From assembly GCA_009702205.1 (NCBI GenBank), contig WLIM01000007.1:1-16563 (forward strand): DNA of 16,563 nucleotides, written 5' to 3'. The translations under genes were made by a program, and so were the position numbers. The DNA is from Actinomycetota bacterium (GTDB taxonomy: Bacteria > Actinomycetota > Actinomycetes > Nanopelagicales > Nanopelagicaceae). Shown here one piece after another: positions 1 through 6,347 of this stretch; positions within the stretch are counted from its first letter, which is position 1, and each line of letters begins with the position of its first letter. A model generated the notes under the pieces. It was not told the origin of the DNA, searched no databases, and saw nothing but the letters and a program-made list of their open reading frames with translations.

Positions 1-26
1 CCGCAGATATCGCAGTTTGAGGACAC
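1..26 (-). CDS. rpmB: 50S ribosomal protein L28, N-terminal fragment
   Basis: The complementary strand from 26 down to 1 reads GTG then codons giving MSSNCDICG, cut by the window edge. L28 proteins of the zinc-binding type begin in just this way, with a CxxC pair near residue 5, as in the MAxxCDVCGK-type starts common in Actinobacteria. A GGGAG Shine-Dalgarno lies at 38-34, seven bases before the GTG. L28 is a large-subunit ribosomal protein. The gene is divergent from recG; in many Actinobacteria rpmB is the divergent neighbour of the recG region, which supports the call. Only nine residues are visible, so identity rests on the motif, the ribosome binding site and the context. Confidence 0.72.
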
Positions 27-50
27 GGTGTTACTCCCTTGAATCAAGTT

Positions 51-78
51 AAATTACGGGTTTCGCAATAAGTCGCAA
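51..78 (-). promoter_or_regulatory. Candidate rpmB promoter
   Basis: On the minus strand TTGCGA (78-73) and TAATTT (56-51) are separated by 16 bases, a reasonable -35/-10 pair. Initiation about seven bases further on would leave a leader of roughly 18 bases that includes the GGGAG ribosome binding site of rpmB. Seen by pattern only. Confidence 0.3.
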
Positions 79-84
79 AGATTA

Positions 85-100
85 CCCCGTCTACACGGGG
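85..100. repeat. Perfect inverted repeat in the rpmB-recG divergent region
   Basis: CCCCGT (85-90) and ACGGGG (95-100) form a perfect 6-bp stem around a 4-base loop. It lies between the divergent starts of rpmB and recG, upstream of the candidate rpmB -35. No T-run follows on either strand, so an operator or leader hairpin is more likely than a terminator. It does not match the LexA or Zur boxes I know from Actinobacteria. Confidence 0.45.
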
Positions 101-130
101 ATTGGCTAATCCGCGCGAGAAGATAGGGCC

Positions 131-2356
131 ATGGCAACCTCCCTTCGACTGACCGATCGCCTCAAGGGCGTTATTGGCGACCGAACTGCTGATGCCTTAA
201 CCAAGTCATTCGGTATGTCCACGGTTGAAGACCTGCTCCGCCACTATCCAAGGCGTTATGTCGTGCGCGGTGAGTTCTCGGACATCGCAGAGTTGCTAGA
301 AGGTGATGAAGTAACAGTTCTAGCTGAAATTGCTGCTGTTAAAACTAGGCGAGCTAATGGTCGCAATATTTTAGAAGTAAATGTGACTGACGGCAGCGCA
401 GTTATGTCGCTGACATTCTTTAATCAACCTTGGCGTGAGAAAGAGCTAAAAATTGGTAAGACTGGAATGTTCGCTGGCAAAGTCGGATCCTTTAATGGCA
501 AGCGTCAACTTTCTCATCCTGATTATCAATTAATTCCAGATGGCGATGATGTCGATTCTGCGCTCGCAGCTTTTGCCGGAAAATTTCTACCGGTTTATCC
601 AGCTGGCGGGAAGATGCCATCTTGGAAAATTTCGCAATGTTTAGAAATCATTTTGGATTCGTTAGGAGAAATCGAAGATTATTTGCCAGAAAGCGTTCGA
701 AAAGAGTTTGGTTATCCTGATCTAAAACAGGCGCTTATCTCTATCCATAAACCGGAATCTTTAGAGGCTGCCGAACTTGCAAGAATGCGTTTAACTTTTG
801 ATGAAGCAATTTTATTGCAACTTCTCTTGGCACAACGCCGGGCCGAATTGAAAGCACTTGATGCAACCCCTAGAAAAATATCAACAGATGGAATAGTGAG
901 TGTTTTCGAGGCAAAACTTCCATTTAAATATACCGAAGGTCAATTAGAAGTTATCAAGGAGATTGCTGACGATATGCAGCAATCCCATCCAATGCATCGC
1001 CTTCTTCAAGGTGAAGTTGGTTCTGGAAAAACAGTTGTTGCGCTGCGCGCAATGCTCTCTGTTCTTGAATCTGGCGGACAAGCGGCGCTACTTGCCCCAA
1101 CCGAAGTCTTAGCTGCGCAACATTTCAAAACAATCTCTAAATTGCTCGGAGATTTAGCCGAGGCCGGAACTTTGCAGGGGAGCGGGGAGGGAACACAGTT
1201 AGCACTGCTTACAGGATCTCTTAGCGCTCCGGCTAAACGTGACGCGCTAGGAAAAATTAAGAATGGCGAGGCCGGAATAGTAATTGGAACTCACGCACTG
1301 ATAAGTGAAGGTGTTCAATTTAGCGATCTCGCATTAGTCGTAGTCGATGAACAGCATAGATTTGGCGTCGAACAACGAGATGCACTTCGAATGAAAGCAA
1401 CAAAGCCACCGCATTTATTAGTTATGACGGCAACGCCAATTCCTCGAACTGTTGCTATGACAATATTTGGTGACCTAGATGTCTCAACTTTGCGCCAACT
1501 TCCAAGCGGTCGAATTCCGATTCAAACGCATGTGATTCCAGTTTTAGAGAAGCCCCATTATTTAGAGCGCGCATGGGAGCGAGTTAAAGAGGAGATCGCA
1601 AAGGGGCACCAGGCTTACATAGTTGCACCAAGAATTAGTTCTAGCGAGATTGACGAAACGAAAGCGAAAATCTCTGAGGCTGACATTGCGATGGCCAAAT
1701 TGATGGGAGATGAAATCACAAGCGAGGAAATTTCCGGAACGCCCGATATGGCGAGCGTTGAAGATCTTGCTCCTAAATTGGCAACTGGTCCGCTTAAAGG
1801 CGTGAAACTTGCACCTTTACATGGGCGACAAAGTTCTGAATTAAAAGATGAAACTATGGCGGCATTTGCAAATGGCGAACTAGATGTTCTTGTAGCAACA
1901 ACAGTTATTGAAGTAGGAGTTGACGTTCCAAATGCATCTGTAATGGTAATTATGGATGCTGATCGGTTTGGTGTTTCGCAACTCCATCAGCTTCGTGGTC
2001 GGGTAGGGCGCGGTGGCACACCAGGTTTATGCCTACTTGTATCTAGAGCAAGTGAAGATTCTTCAGCAATGTTAAGACTAACTGCTGTCGCCGGAACATT
2101 GGATGGTTTTGAATTATCAAGAATTGATTTGGATCAACGACGTGAAGGTGACGTACTTGGTCGGGCGCAATCTGGAACTAAATCACATCTTCGTTTGCTT
2201 AGAGTTTTGCGCGATGAAGAGTTAATTGAACAAGCAAGGCGCGTAGCTAATACCTTGATTGCCGATGACCCAAGCCTTGCGAAATATTCAGAACTAGCCG
2301 CGCAAGTTAATGATTTACGCGAAGAAGAGCGTTCGGCTTTCTTAGATAAGGGTTAG
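131..2356 (+). CDS. recG: ATP-dependent DNA helicase RecG
   Basis: RecG remodels stalled replication forks and branched recombination intermediates using ATP. The 741-residue protein has the family layout: a wedge/OB-fold region at about 50-150, then two helicase lobes. Motif I is GEVGSGKT (294-301), motif II is DEQHR (406-410), motif III is TATPIPRT (433-440), and motif VI is QLRGRVGRG (620-628), followed by the C-terminal region with DQRREGDVLG (668-677) typical of RecG. The length is close to actinobacterial RecG. ATG at 131 gives a normal N-terminus; the preceding bases have no strong Shine-Dalgarno. A GAAGAT hexamer sits at 119-124, one base off the TANNNT pattern seen before other genes here. 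It heads a same-strand run with rsmD 17 bases downstream. Recombination and repair role is from family knowledge. Confidence 0.97.
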   Translation: MATSLRLTDRLKGVIGDRTADALTKSFGMSTVEDLLRHYPRRYVVRGEFSDIAELLEGDEVTVLAEIAAVKTRRANGRNILEVNVTDGSAVMSLTFFNQPWREKELKIGKTGMFAGKVGSFNGKRQLSHPDYQLIPDGDDVDSALAAFAGKFLPVYPAGGKMPSWKISQCLEIILDSLGEIEDYLPESVRKEFGYPDLKQALISIHKPESLEAAELARMRLTFDEAILLQLLLAQRRAELKALDATPRKISTDGIVSVFEAKLPFKYTEGQLEVIKEIADDMQQSHPMHRLLQGEVGSGKTVVALRAMLSVLESGGQAALLAPTEVLAAQHFKTISKLLGDLAEAGTLQGSGEGTQLALLTGSLSAPAKRDALGKIKNGEAGIVIGTHALISEGVQFSDLALVVVDEQHRFGVEQRDALRMKATKPPHLLVMTATPIPRTVAMTIFGDLDVSTLRQLPSGRIPIQTHVIPVLEKPHYLERAWERVKEEIAKGHQAYIVAPRISSSEIDETKAKISEADIAMAKLMGDEITSEEISGTPDMASVEDLAPKLATGPLKGVKLAPLHGRQSSELKDETMAAFANGELDVLVATTVIEVGVDVPNASVMVIMDADRFGVSQLHQLRGRVGRGGTPGLCLLVSRASEDSSAMLRLTAVAGTLDGFELSRIDLDQRREGDVLGRAQSGTKSHLRLLRVLRDEELIEQARRVANTLIADDPSLAKYSELAAQVNDLREEERSAFLDKG

Positions 2357-2361
2357 CGCGT

Positions 2362-2367
2362 TACGGT
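2362..2367 (+). promoter_or_regulatory. Candidate leaderless -10 box of rsmD
   Basis: TACGGT, fitting TANNNT, ends six bases before the ATG at 2374. This puts the hexamer at -12 to -7 if transcription starts at the A of ATG. The base before the ATG is C, a favoured pyrimidine at -1. No Shine-Dalgarno is visible, and no clear -35. Confidence 0.45.
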
Positions 2368-2373
2368 TTGCCC

Positions 2374-2949
2374 ATGAGAATTATCGCCGGCAGCAGTAAA
2401 GGTAAAACTTTATTCTCACCGACCGAAAAAACTCGCCCAACATCAGATCGCGCAAGAGAAGGACTTTTCTCCTCACTCGAATCCGAATTCGGCTCAATGC
2501 AAGAATTAAATTTCCTAGATCTCTATTCCGGTTCGGGTGCTGTTGGAGTCGAAGCGCTCTCACGAGGCGCTGCAAGCGTTTACTCAGTTGAAGATCATTC
2601 CCAAACTGCAGCAATTGCCACTAAGAATTTTGGGTTGGTAAACGGCGCATCAGGGAAATTTCAAGTCATTTCGAGCGCGGCTGAAAGATTTGTTTCTACA
2701 CCGCATCAGATTTCATTTGACATCATTTTCATGGATCCGCCATATGAAGTTTCAAATGAAATTATTGAAAAACTATTGCTAGATATAACTTCAAATAATT
2801 TATTAAAGCGCAATGGGATTATTGCTATCGAACGCGAAACGAAAAAGACGCCATTTGCTTGGCCTAAACCATTTATCGCTGAGAAAGTCCGTTCATACGG
2901 GCAGGGAAGTATCTTCTACGGCGGTTATTCTGCTAGCGTTTTACCGTGA
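2374..2949 (+). CDS. rsmD: 16S rRNA (guanine(966)-N2)-methyltransferase RsmD
   Basis: RsmD uses S-adenosylmethionine to methylate G966 of 16S rRNA during small-subunit assembly. The 191-residue product opens MRIIAGSSKG, the usual RsmD start, and carries the SAM-binding motif FLDLYSGSGAVGVEA (about 47-61) and the catalytic DPPY (121-124). I chose ATG at 2374 over the in-frame TTG at 2368, because the family begins at MRII and because TTG would place two extra residues (MP) in front. No Shine-Dalgarno is seen; a TANNNT box at 2362-2367 suggests leaderless transcription. The stop overlaps the start of coaD by four bases (GTGA), the common rsmD-coaD arrangement in many bacteria. Confidence 0.95.
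   Translation: MRIIAGSSKGKTLFSPTEKTRPTSDRAREGLFSSLESEFGSMQELNFLDLYSGSGAVGVEALSRGAASVYSVEDHSQTAAIATKNFGLVNGASGKFQVISSAAERFVSTPHQISFDIIFMDPPYEVSNEIIEKLLLDITSNNLLKRNGIIAIERETKKTPFAWPKPFIAEKVRSYGQGSIFYGGYSASVLP
2934..2939 (+). promoter_or_regulatory. Candidate leaderless -10 box of coaD
   Basis: TAGCGT fits TANNNT and ends six bases before the GTG at 2946, with CC immediately before the start. It lies inside the end of rsmD. Translational coupling through the GTGA overlap is an alternative explanation for the missing Shine-Dalgarno. Confidence 0.4.
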
Positions 2950-3425
2950 AACGCGTCGTCTGCCCTGGGTCTTTTGACCCCATTACATTTGGGCACCTAG
3001 ATATTATCGAGCGCGCCAGTTCAATTTTTGATGAAGTTGTTATTGCTGTCATGGTTAACCAGACCAAGAAAACTCTTTTTACTGTTGAAGAACGTATTGA
3101 GATGACTAAGGAAGTTACCTCCAAATATCCAAATGTGAAAGTCGACTCTTGGTCAGGTCTATTAGTTGATTACTGTAAGAAGAATGACATTTCAATAATT
3201 GTAAAAGGACTTCGAGCTGTGACTGACTTTGATTATGAACTTCAAATGTCTCAAATAAATTTGCAACTCCAAGGTGTCGAAACACTTTTCCTATCTACTG
3301 CTCCAGCTCACTCATTCCTCTCATCCTCACTGGTTAAAGAGATTGCAAGCTATGGCGGCGATGTTTCAAGTTATATCCCAGCACCACTTTTAGAGCGATT
3401 GAAAGATCGCTTGGCTGGAAAATAA
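2946..3425 (+). CDS. coaD: Phosphopantetheine adenylyltransferase
   Basis: CoaD transfers AMP from ATP to 4'-phosphopantetheine, giving dephospho-CoA in the penultimate step of coenzyme A synthesis. The 159-residue length is standard. Diagnostic features are PGSFDPITFGHLDI near the start with the nucleotidyltransferase TxGH motif at 14-17, the KGLRAVTDFDYELQM segment (87-101), and SSSLVKEIA (126-134). Start is GTG at 2946, overlapping the rsmD stop by four bases; no upstream alternative fits. The TAGCGT hexamer six bases upstream may also give a leaderless transcript. The next gene has its own strong ribosome binding site 11 bases after the coaD stop. Confidence 0.97.
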   Translation: MKRVVCPGSFDPITFGHLDIIERASSIFDEVVIAVMVNQTKKTLFTVEERIEMTKEVTSKYPNVKVDSWSGLLVDYCKKNDISIIVKGLRAVTDFDYELQMSQINLQLQGVETLFLSTAPAHSFLSSSLVKEIASYGGDVSSYIPAPLLERLKDRLAGK

Positions 3426-3436
3426 AGGAGAGATCA

Positions 3437-3919
3437 ATGGAAGTAATCGAGCGTATTGAGACGGCCATCGCAATGGTCGAAGAAGCAAGAGGCGTTCCAC
3501 TTTCAGCAAGTTGCGTTCTGCATCGTGGTGAAATGTTAGAACTGCTCGACAGCGCACGTGCTGCATTCCCATCAGATCTTGCACAAGCTCAGAAGTTATT
3601 GACAGATCAAGATGCTGTTATTGAAGAAGCACGAGTAGCAGCAGATCAAATTATTGCTCATGCACGTGAAGAAGTTGAATCCATGATTTCCCAAACCGAG
3701 ATAGTTGCTGCAGCAAAGAAAGAAGCCCGTCGAATTCTCGATGAAGTTGCAGAAGAAGCTAAGAGTCAACAAGATGAAATTGATGCATATGTGGATTCAC
3801 GACTAGCAACTCTTGAAGTAATACTTCACAAGACAATGGAAGTTGTTAATCGTGGTCGTGACCAACTTGCAGGAGTAGATGCTAAGTCTGCGCTCTCCGA
3901 GTTGGGTGATAAGAAATAG
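3437..3919 (+). CDS. SepIVA-like DivIVA-domain coiled-coil protein
   Basis: A 160-residue, highly charged protein with no membrane segment. Residues 1-45 form a conserved head including VPLSASCVLHRGEMLELLD (20-38); about 47-145 is strongly helical and rich in Glu, Lys and Ala with coiled-coil character. In mycobacteria the gene next to the DUF177-rnc-fpg-smc cluster is Rv2927c/SepIVA, an essential septal protein with a DivIVA-like domain, and the head sequence and location match it. A role in septation or envelope assembly is therefore inferred. It appears shorter than the mycobacterial protein, which I recall as about 245 residues; the missing part would be coiled-coil or tail. AGGAG at 3426-3430, six bases before ATG, gives one of the best Shine-Dalgarno sites in the window. 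Confidence is high for the family, lower for the exact function. Confidence 0.8.
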   Translation: MEVIERIETAIAMVEEARGVPLSASCVLHRGEMLELLDSARAAFPSDLAQAQKLLTDQDAVIEEARVAADQIIAHAREEVESMISQTEIVAAAKKEARRILDEVAEEAKSQQDEIDAYVDSRLATLEVILHKTMEVVNRGRDQLAGVDAKSALSELGDKK

Positions 3920-3922
3920 TTA

Positions 3923-4540
3923 ATGAGTAAAAACCCCTTCCTCTTTAATACTCATGATCTGCCTCGCCGTGCTGGCGAGATGCGTGAATATGAATTAACA
4001 ATTGATTCGCACGAAGCACTTGGCTTTGAAGTTCTTGCCATTGCCGCAGACGAACCAATTGATATTGATCTGCGAATTGAATCGGTTGCAGAAGGAGTAT
4101 TAGCGACTGCAACTATTCGTACGCAAGCTAGTGGTGAATGTGGCCGTTGCTTAGATCCAGTTTTCTACGATGTAGATGAGACATTTCAGGAACTTTATGA
4201 ATATGTTGAAGATCCGAGACAAGCGCGTAAGAAAAATAAGCCTGGTAAAGCCGGACATAAGCGTGCACAAAAGAGCGAAGAAGATGATTTGGATGAAGAT
4301 TTAGTTCGTCAAATGGATGGCGAGTTAATAGATTTAGACGGACCGATTCGCGACGCAATTATTTTGAATCTTCCAATTAACCCACTCTGTTCTGCCGACT
4401 GCCCTGGACTATGTCCGGATTGCGGAATTAAGTGGATTGAGCTTCCAGAAGAACACGAGCACGCCCCGGCCGATATTCGTTGGGCCGGTCTAGAAAATTG
4501 GAAGACCAGCACAGCAGAGGGTGGCCCAACTGGGGCCTAG
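3923..4540 (+). CDS. DUF177 (YceD-like) protein, Cys-rich, upstream of rpmF
   Basis: A 205-residue DUF177 protein. The family lies directly upstream of rpmF in most bacteria and is linked to 23S rRNA and large-subunit maturation. Visible features are CGRC at 73-76 and a C-terminal cluster Cys156, Cys160, Cys164, Cys167 (CSADCPGLCPDCG), a likely zinc site, followed by the DIRWAGLENW (184-193) tail typical of actinobacterial members. Residues 100-128 form a charged linker, first Lys/Arg-rich then Asp/Glu-rich, probably disordered. ATG at 3923 lies three bases after the SepIVA-like stop with no good Shine-Dalgarno, so translation is probably coupled. The molecular function is not established from this sequence. 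Confidence 0.85.
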   Translation: MSKNPFLFNTHDLPRRAGEMREYELTIDSHEALGFEVLAIAADEPIDIDLRIESVAEGVLATATIRTQASGECGRCLDPVFYDVDETFQELYEYVEDPRQARKKNKPGKAGHKRAQKSEEDDLDEDLVRQMDGELIDLDGPIRDAIILNLPINPLCSADCPGLCPDCGIKWIELPEEHEHAPADIRWAGLENWKTSTAEGGPTGA

Positions 4541-4554
4541 CCCTGGGCGTTTTT
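4524..4554 (+). terminator. Weak candidate terminator after the DUF177 gene
   Basis: GCCC (4524-4527) can pair with GGGC (4545-4548) around an inner GGGC-cta-GCCC hairpin (4533-4543); GGCCC (4523-4527) with GGGCC (4533-4537) is an alternative fold. Five Ts (4550-4554) follow one base after the outer stem. The DUF177 stop codon sits inside the hairpin. The asymmetric bulge and the short T-run make it weak; it may only reduce read-through into rpmF. Confidence 0.3.
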
Positions 4555-4568
4555 GAATATCGCAGGGT

Positions 4569-4597
4569 TTGGGGGATACTTACCCCCTTCATAGAAT
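4569..4597 (+). promoter_or_regulatory. Candidate rpmF promoter
   Basis: TTGGGG (4569-4574) and TAGAAT (4592-4597) are spaced by 17 bases. The -10 is a good match, the -35 matches only in its TTG. Initiation near 4604 would give a leader of about 38 bases ahead of rpmF. The G5/C5 inverted repeat 4571-4587 lies between the two boxes. Confidence 0.35.
4571..4587. repeat. GGGGG/CCCCC inverted repeat upstream of rpmF
   Basis: GGGGG (4571-4575) and CCCCC (4583-4587) can pair around a 7-base loop. No T-run follows. It overlaps the spacer of the candidate rpmF promoter, so it may be an operator or a hairpin in the read-through mRNA. Confidence 0.4.
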
Positions 4598-4617
4598 TCA
4601 TTTTTAAGCCATGAATT
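4595..4617. repeat. AATTCAT/ATGAATT inverted repeat in rpmF leader
   Basis: AATTCAT (4595-4601) and ATGAATT (4611-4617) form a perfect 7-bp inverted repeat with a 9-base loop, ending 11 bases before the rpmF Shine-Dalgarno. It is AT-rich, so the RNA hairpin would be modest. Confidence 0.4.
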
Positions 4618-4627
4618 TATTAGTAAA

Positions 4628-4633
4628 AAGGGG
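4628..4633 (+). promoter_or_regulatory. Ribosome binding site that fixes the rpmF start
   Basis: AAGGGG at 4628-4633 is eight bases before the GTG at 4642. The alternative in-frame GTG at 4633 overlaps this site and would add three residues absent from L32 proteins, so the site decides the start. Confidence 0.7.
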
Positions 4634-4641
4634 TGCCTAAA

Positions 4642-4815
4642 GTGCCAGTACCAAAGCGAAAGATGTCTCGCTCACGCACTCGTCATCGTCGTAGCGCTTG
4701 GAAGACAACACCTGCTGCAGTTTCAAATTGCGCACAGTGCCAACAACCAAAGTTGCAACACACAGCTTGCCCAACTTGCGGAACTTATAACTCACGCCAA
4801 GCAGTAGAGGTTTAA
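4642..4815 (+). CDS. rpmF: 50S ribosomal protein L32
   Basis: L32 is a small protein of the large ribosomal subunit. The 57-residue product begins [20 protein letters not shown], the standard L32 N-terminus, and carries a four-Cys zinc ribbon (CAQC at about 30-33, CPTC at about 43-46), so it is the zinc-dependent form. GTG at 4642 is preferred over the in-frame GTG at 4633 because only the former has AAGGGG at proper spacing and matches the family start. It follows DUF177 as in most bacteria, after a 101-base leader with two inverted repeats and a candidate promoter, which suggests separate control. The following rnc appears to start one base after its stop. Confidence 0.96.
   Translation: MPVPKRKMSRSRTRHRRSAWKTTPAAVSNCAQCQQPKLQHTACPTCGTYNSRQAVEV
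4806..4810 (+). promoter_or_regulatory. Ribosome binding site supporting a CTG start for rnc
   Basis: AGAGG at 4806-4810, within the last codons of rpmF, is six bases before CTG at 4817. No such site precedes the in-frame TTG at 4865. Confidence 0.45.
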
Positions 4816-4816
4816 T

Positions 4817-5497
4817 CTGTACGATCGTTTAATTGCATCACTTGGAACCTCGGTTTCAAGTGAATTGCTTGAACTTGCACTAACTCATCGCTCTTATGCC
4901 TACGAATTTGGTGGGCTTCCAACAAATGAACGCCTCGAATTTCTCGGCGATAGCGTTCTCGGATTAGTTGTTACTGAAGAGCTGTATACAAAGTTTCCAG
5001 ATTTAGATGAATCTAGACTTTCACCACTTCGTTCCGGCGTTGTAAATATGCGCGCACTTGCGCAAATCGCTCGTGATTTAGATCTTGGTCAATACCTGCG
5101 AATCGGGAAAGGCGAAGAAACGACTGGCGGCCGTGACAAGAATTCAATCCTTGCCGATTCACTCGAAGCCCTAGTTGGCGCAATCTATTTGGATCACGGT
5201 TTCGTAAAAACACAGGAGATTATTCTTAATTGGTTTAGACCAACTATTGAATCAGCAAACGCACAAGGTTTAGGTCTAGATGGGAAAACTGCGCTTCAAG
5301 AATTATGCGCCGCACGCGGATTAAGCACTCCAGAATATTTAGTAACTGAATCAGGACCTGACCACAATAAAAGTTTTACCGCTATTGCAGTTGTATCAAA
5401 TGAAAAATTTGATCTAGGCGAAGGTAAGTCAAAGCGTGAGGCAGAACAAGCCGCAGCAAAATTGGCTTATGACAAATTAAATGCCAGAACTTCCTGA
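4817..5497 (+). CDS. rnc: Ribonuclease III, probable CTG start
   Basis: RNase III cleaves double-stranded RNA, including the 16S and 23S precursor stems. Counted from CTG 4817 the product has 226 residues. The catalytic domain shows [10 protein letters not shown] (21-30), the signature [13 protein letters not shown] (37-49) with Glu41 and Asp45, and [13 protein letters not shown] (114-126) with Asp114 and Glu117. A double-stranded RNA-binding domain follows (about 154-221; [32 protein letters not shown]). The first ATG/GTG/TTG is TTG 4865, which would remove the first helix. The open frame upstream encodes [10 protein letters not shown], matching the N-terminus of actinobacterial RNase III, but offers no standard start; CTG 4817 has AGAGG six bases upstream. 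ATT 4832, behind a TACGAT box, is the other candidate. The gene overlaps mutM by 17 bases. Confidence 0.93.
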   Translation: MYDRLIASLGTSVSSELLELALTHRSYAYEFGGLPTNERLEFLGDSVLGLVVTEELYTKFPDLDESRLSPLRSGVVNMRALAQIARDLDLGQYLRIGKGEETTGGRDKNSILADSLEALVGAIYLDHGFVKTQEIILNWFRPTIESANAQGLGLDGKTALQELCAARGLSTPEYLVTESGPDHNKSFTAIAVVSNEKFDLGEGKSKREAEQAAAKLAYDKLNARTS

Positions 5498-6323
5498 AGT
5501 TGAAACTGTAAGGCGTGGCTTAGCCGAAAATATAGTTGGTAAGAAATTCAAAGAGATCGAAGTTCTACATCCCAGAGCAACTTCGCCAAAATCAATTGCT
5601 GCGCTAACTTCACTGCGAGGTGCGCGTGTTAAAGGCGTAAAGCGTCGCGGAAAATTCCTTTGGTTTGAATTGGATCGCCCTGAAGTATTAGTTGGCCATT
5701 TGGGCATGAGTGGCCAATTTTTAATTCAGCCTAAGAGCGCTCAAGATGAACGCCACCTACGGGCACGCTTTAATTTAGGGCGCCATGACTTACGTTTTAT
5801 TGATCAACGGACCTTTGGCTGGGTTGGTGTTGAAGAAAAGATAAATAATCGACCAACTTGTGTCCAACATATCGCGGCAGATCCCTTTGACCCGGAATTT
5901 AATTTGGATGAGACTATTTCAAGATTTCAGAGAAAGAAGACTGAAATAAAACGCGCTCTATTAGATCAAGGTGTTATGAGTGGAGTCGGAAATATTTATG
6001 CCGATGAGGCGCTGTGGCGCAGCAAAATTCATCCAGAAACTCGTACCGAGAAAATGAGTAAAGCTCGATTTTCACAATTAATTTCAAGTGCGACCGAAGT
6101 TATGGCCGAAGCTCTTGAAGTTGGTGGAACTTCCTTTGATGACCTTTATATAAATGTAAATGGCGAGAGCGGTTATTTTGAAAGGTCCTTGGCGGTTTAC
6201 GGTCAGGAAGGCGAGGGATGCCCGCGCTGTGGTCGGGAAATAAGGCGGATCACATTTGCCAACAGATCTTCACATTTTTGCCCAAAATGTCAGCCCACAC
6301 CGCGTGCTGACGGAAATCGGTAA
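5481..6323 (+). CDS. mutM: Formamidopyrimidine-DNA glycosylase (Fpg/MutM)
   Basis: MutM excises 8-oxoguanine and formamidopyrimidines and nicks the DNA by beta/delta elimination. The 280-residue protein starts [14 protein letters not shown]; Pro2 is the catalytic nucleophile (after Met removal) and Glu3 the acid. Lys58 in [17 protein letters not shown] (73-80), QRTFGW (109-114) and [10 protein letters not shown] (170-179) are the conserved active-site and DNA-contacting parts. The C-terminal zinc finger has Cys247, Cys250, Cys267 and Cys270 with the conserved Arg262 between. ATG at 5481 lies inside the end of rnc, so translation is likely coupled. The acylphosphatase gene often found between mutM and smc in other Actinobacteria is missing; only 24 bases separate them. 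Confidence 0.97.
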   Translation: MPELPEVETVRRGLAENIVGKKFKEIEVLHPRATSPKSIAALTSLRGARVKGVKRRGKFLWFELDRPEVLVGHLGMSGQFLIQPKSAQDERHLRARFNLGRHDLRFIDQRTFGWVGVEEKINNRPTCVQHIAADPFDPEFNLDETISRFQRKKTEIKRALLDQGVMSGVGNIYADEALWRSKIHPETRTEKMSKARFSQLISSATEVMAEALEVGGTSFDDLYINVNGESGYFERSLAVYGQEGEGCPRCGREIRRITFANRSSHFCPKCQPTPRADGNR

Positions 6324-6335
6324 GCCCTTTTCCGA

Positions 6336-6341
6336 TAGGTT
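6336..6341 (+). promoter_or_regulatory. Candidate leaderless -10 box of smc
   Basis: TAGGTT fits TANNNT and ends six bases before GTG 6348, with CT just before the start. The AGG within it could instead act as a minimal Shine-Dalgarno, so the two readings compete. Confidence 0.4.
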
Positions 6342-6347
6342 GCGCCT

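Noticed and set aside
2368..2373. TTG at 2368 as the start of rsmD
   Set aside because: It adds only two residues before the conserved MRII start, and the ATG at 2374 fits the family and the TANNNT spacing.
4633..4641. GTG at 4633 as the start of rpmF
   Set aside because: It overlaps the AAGGGG ribosome site and would add residues not found in L32.
4865..4867. TTG at 4865 as the start of rnc
   Set aside because: No ribosome site, no TANNNT box, and it would remove conserved N-terminal residues encoded by the open frame upstream.
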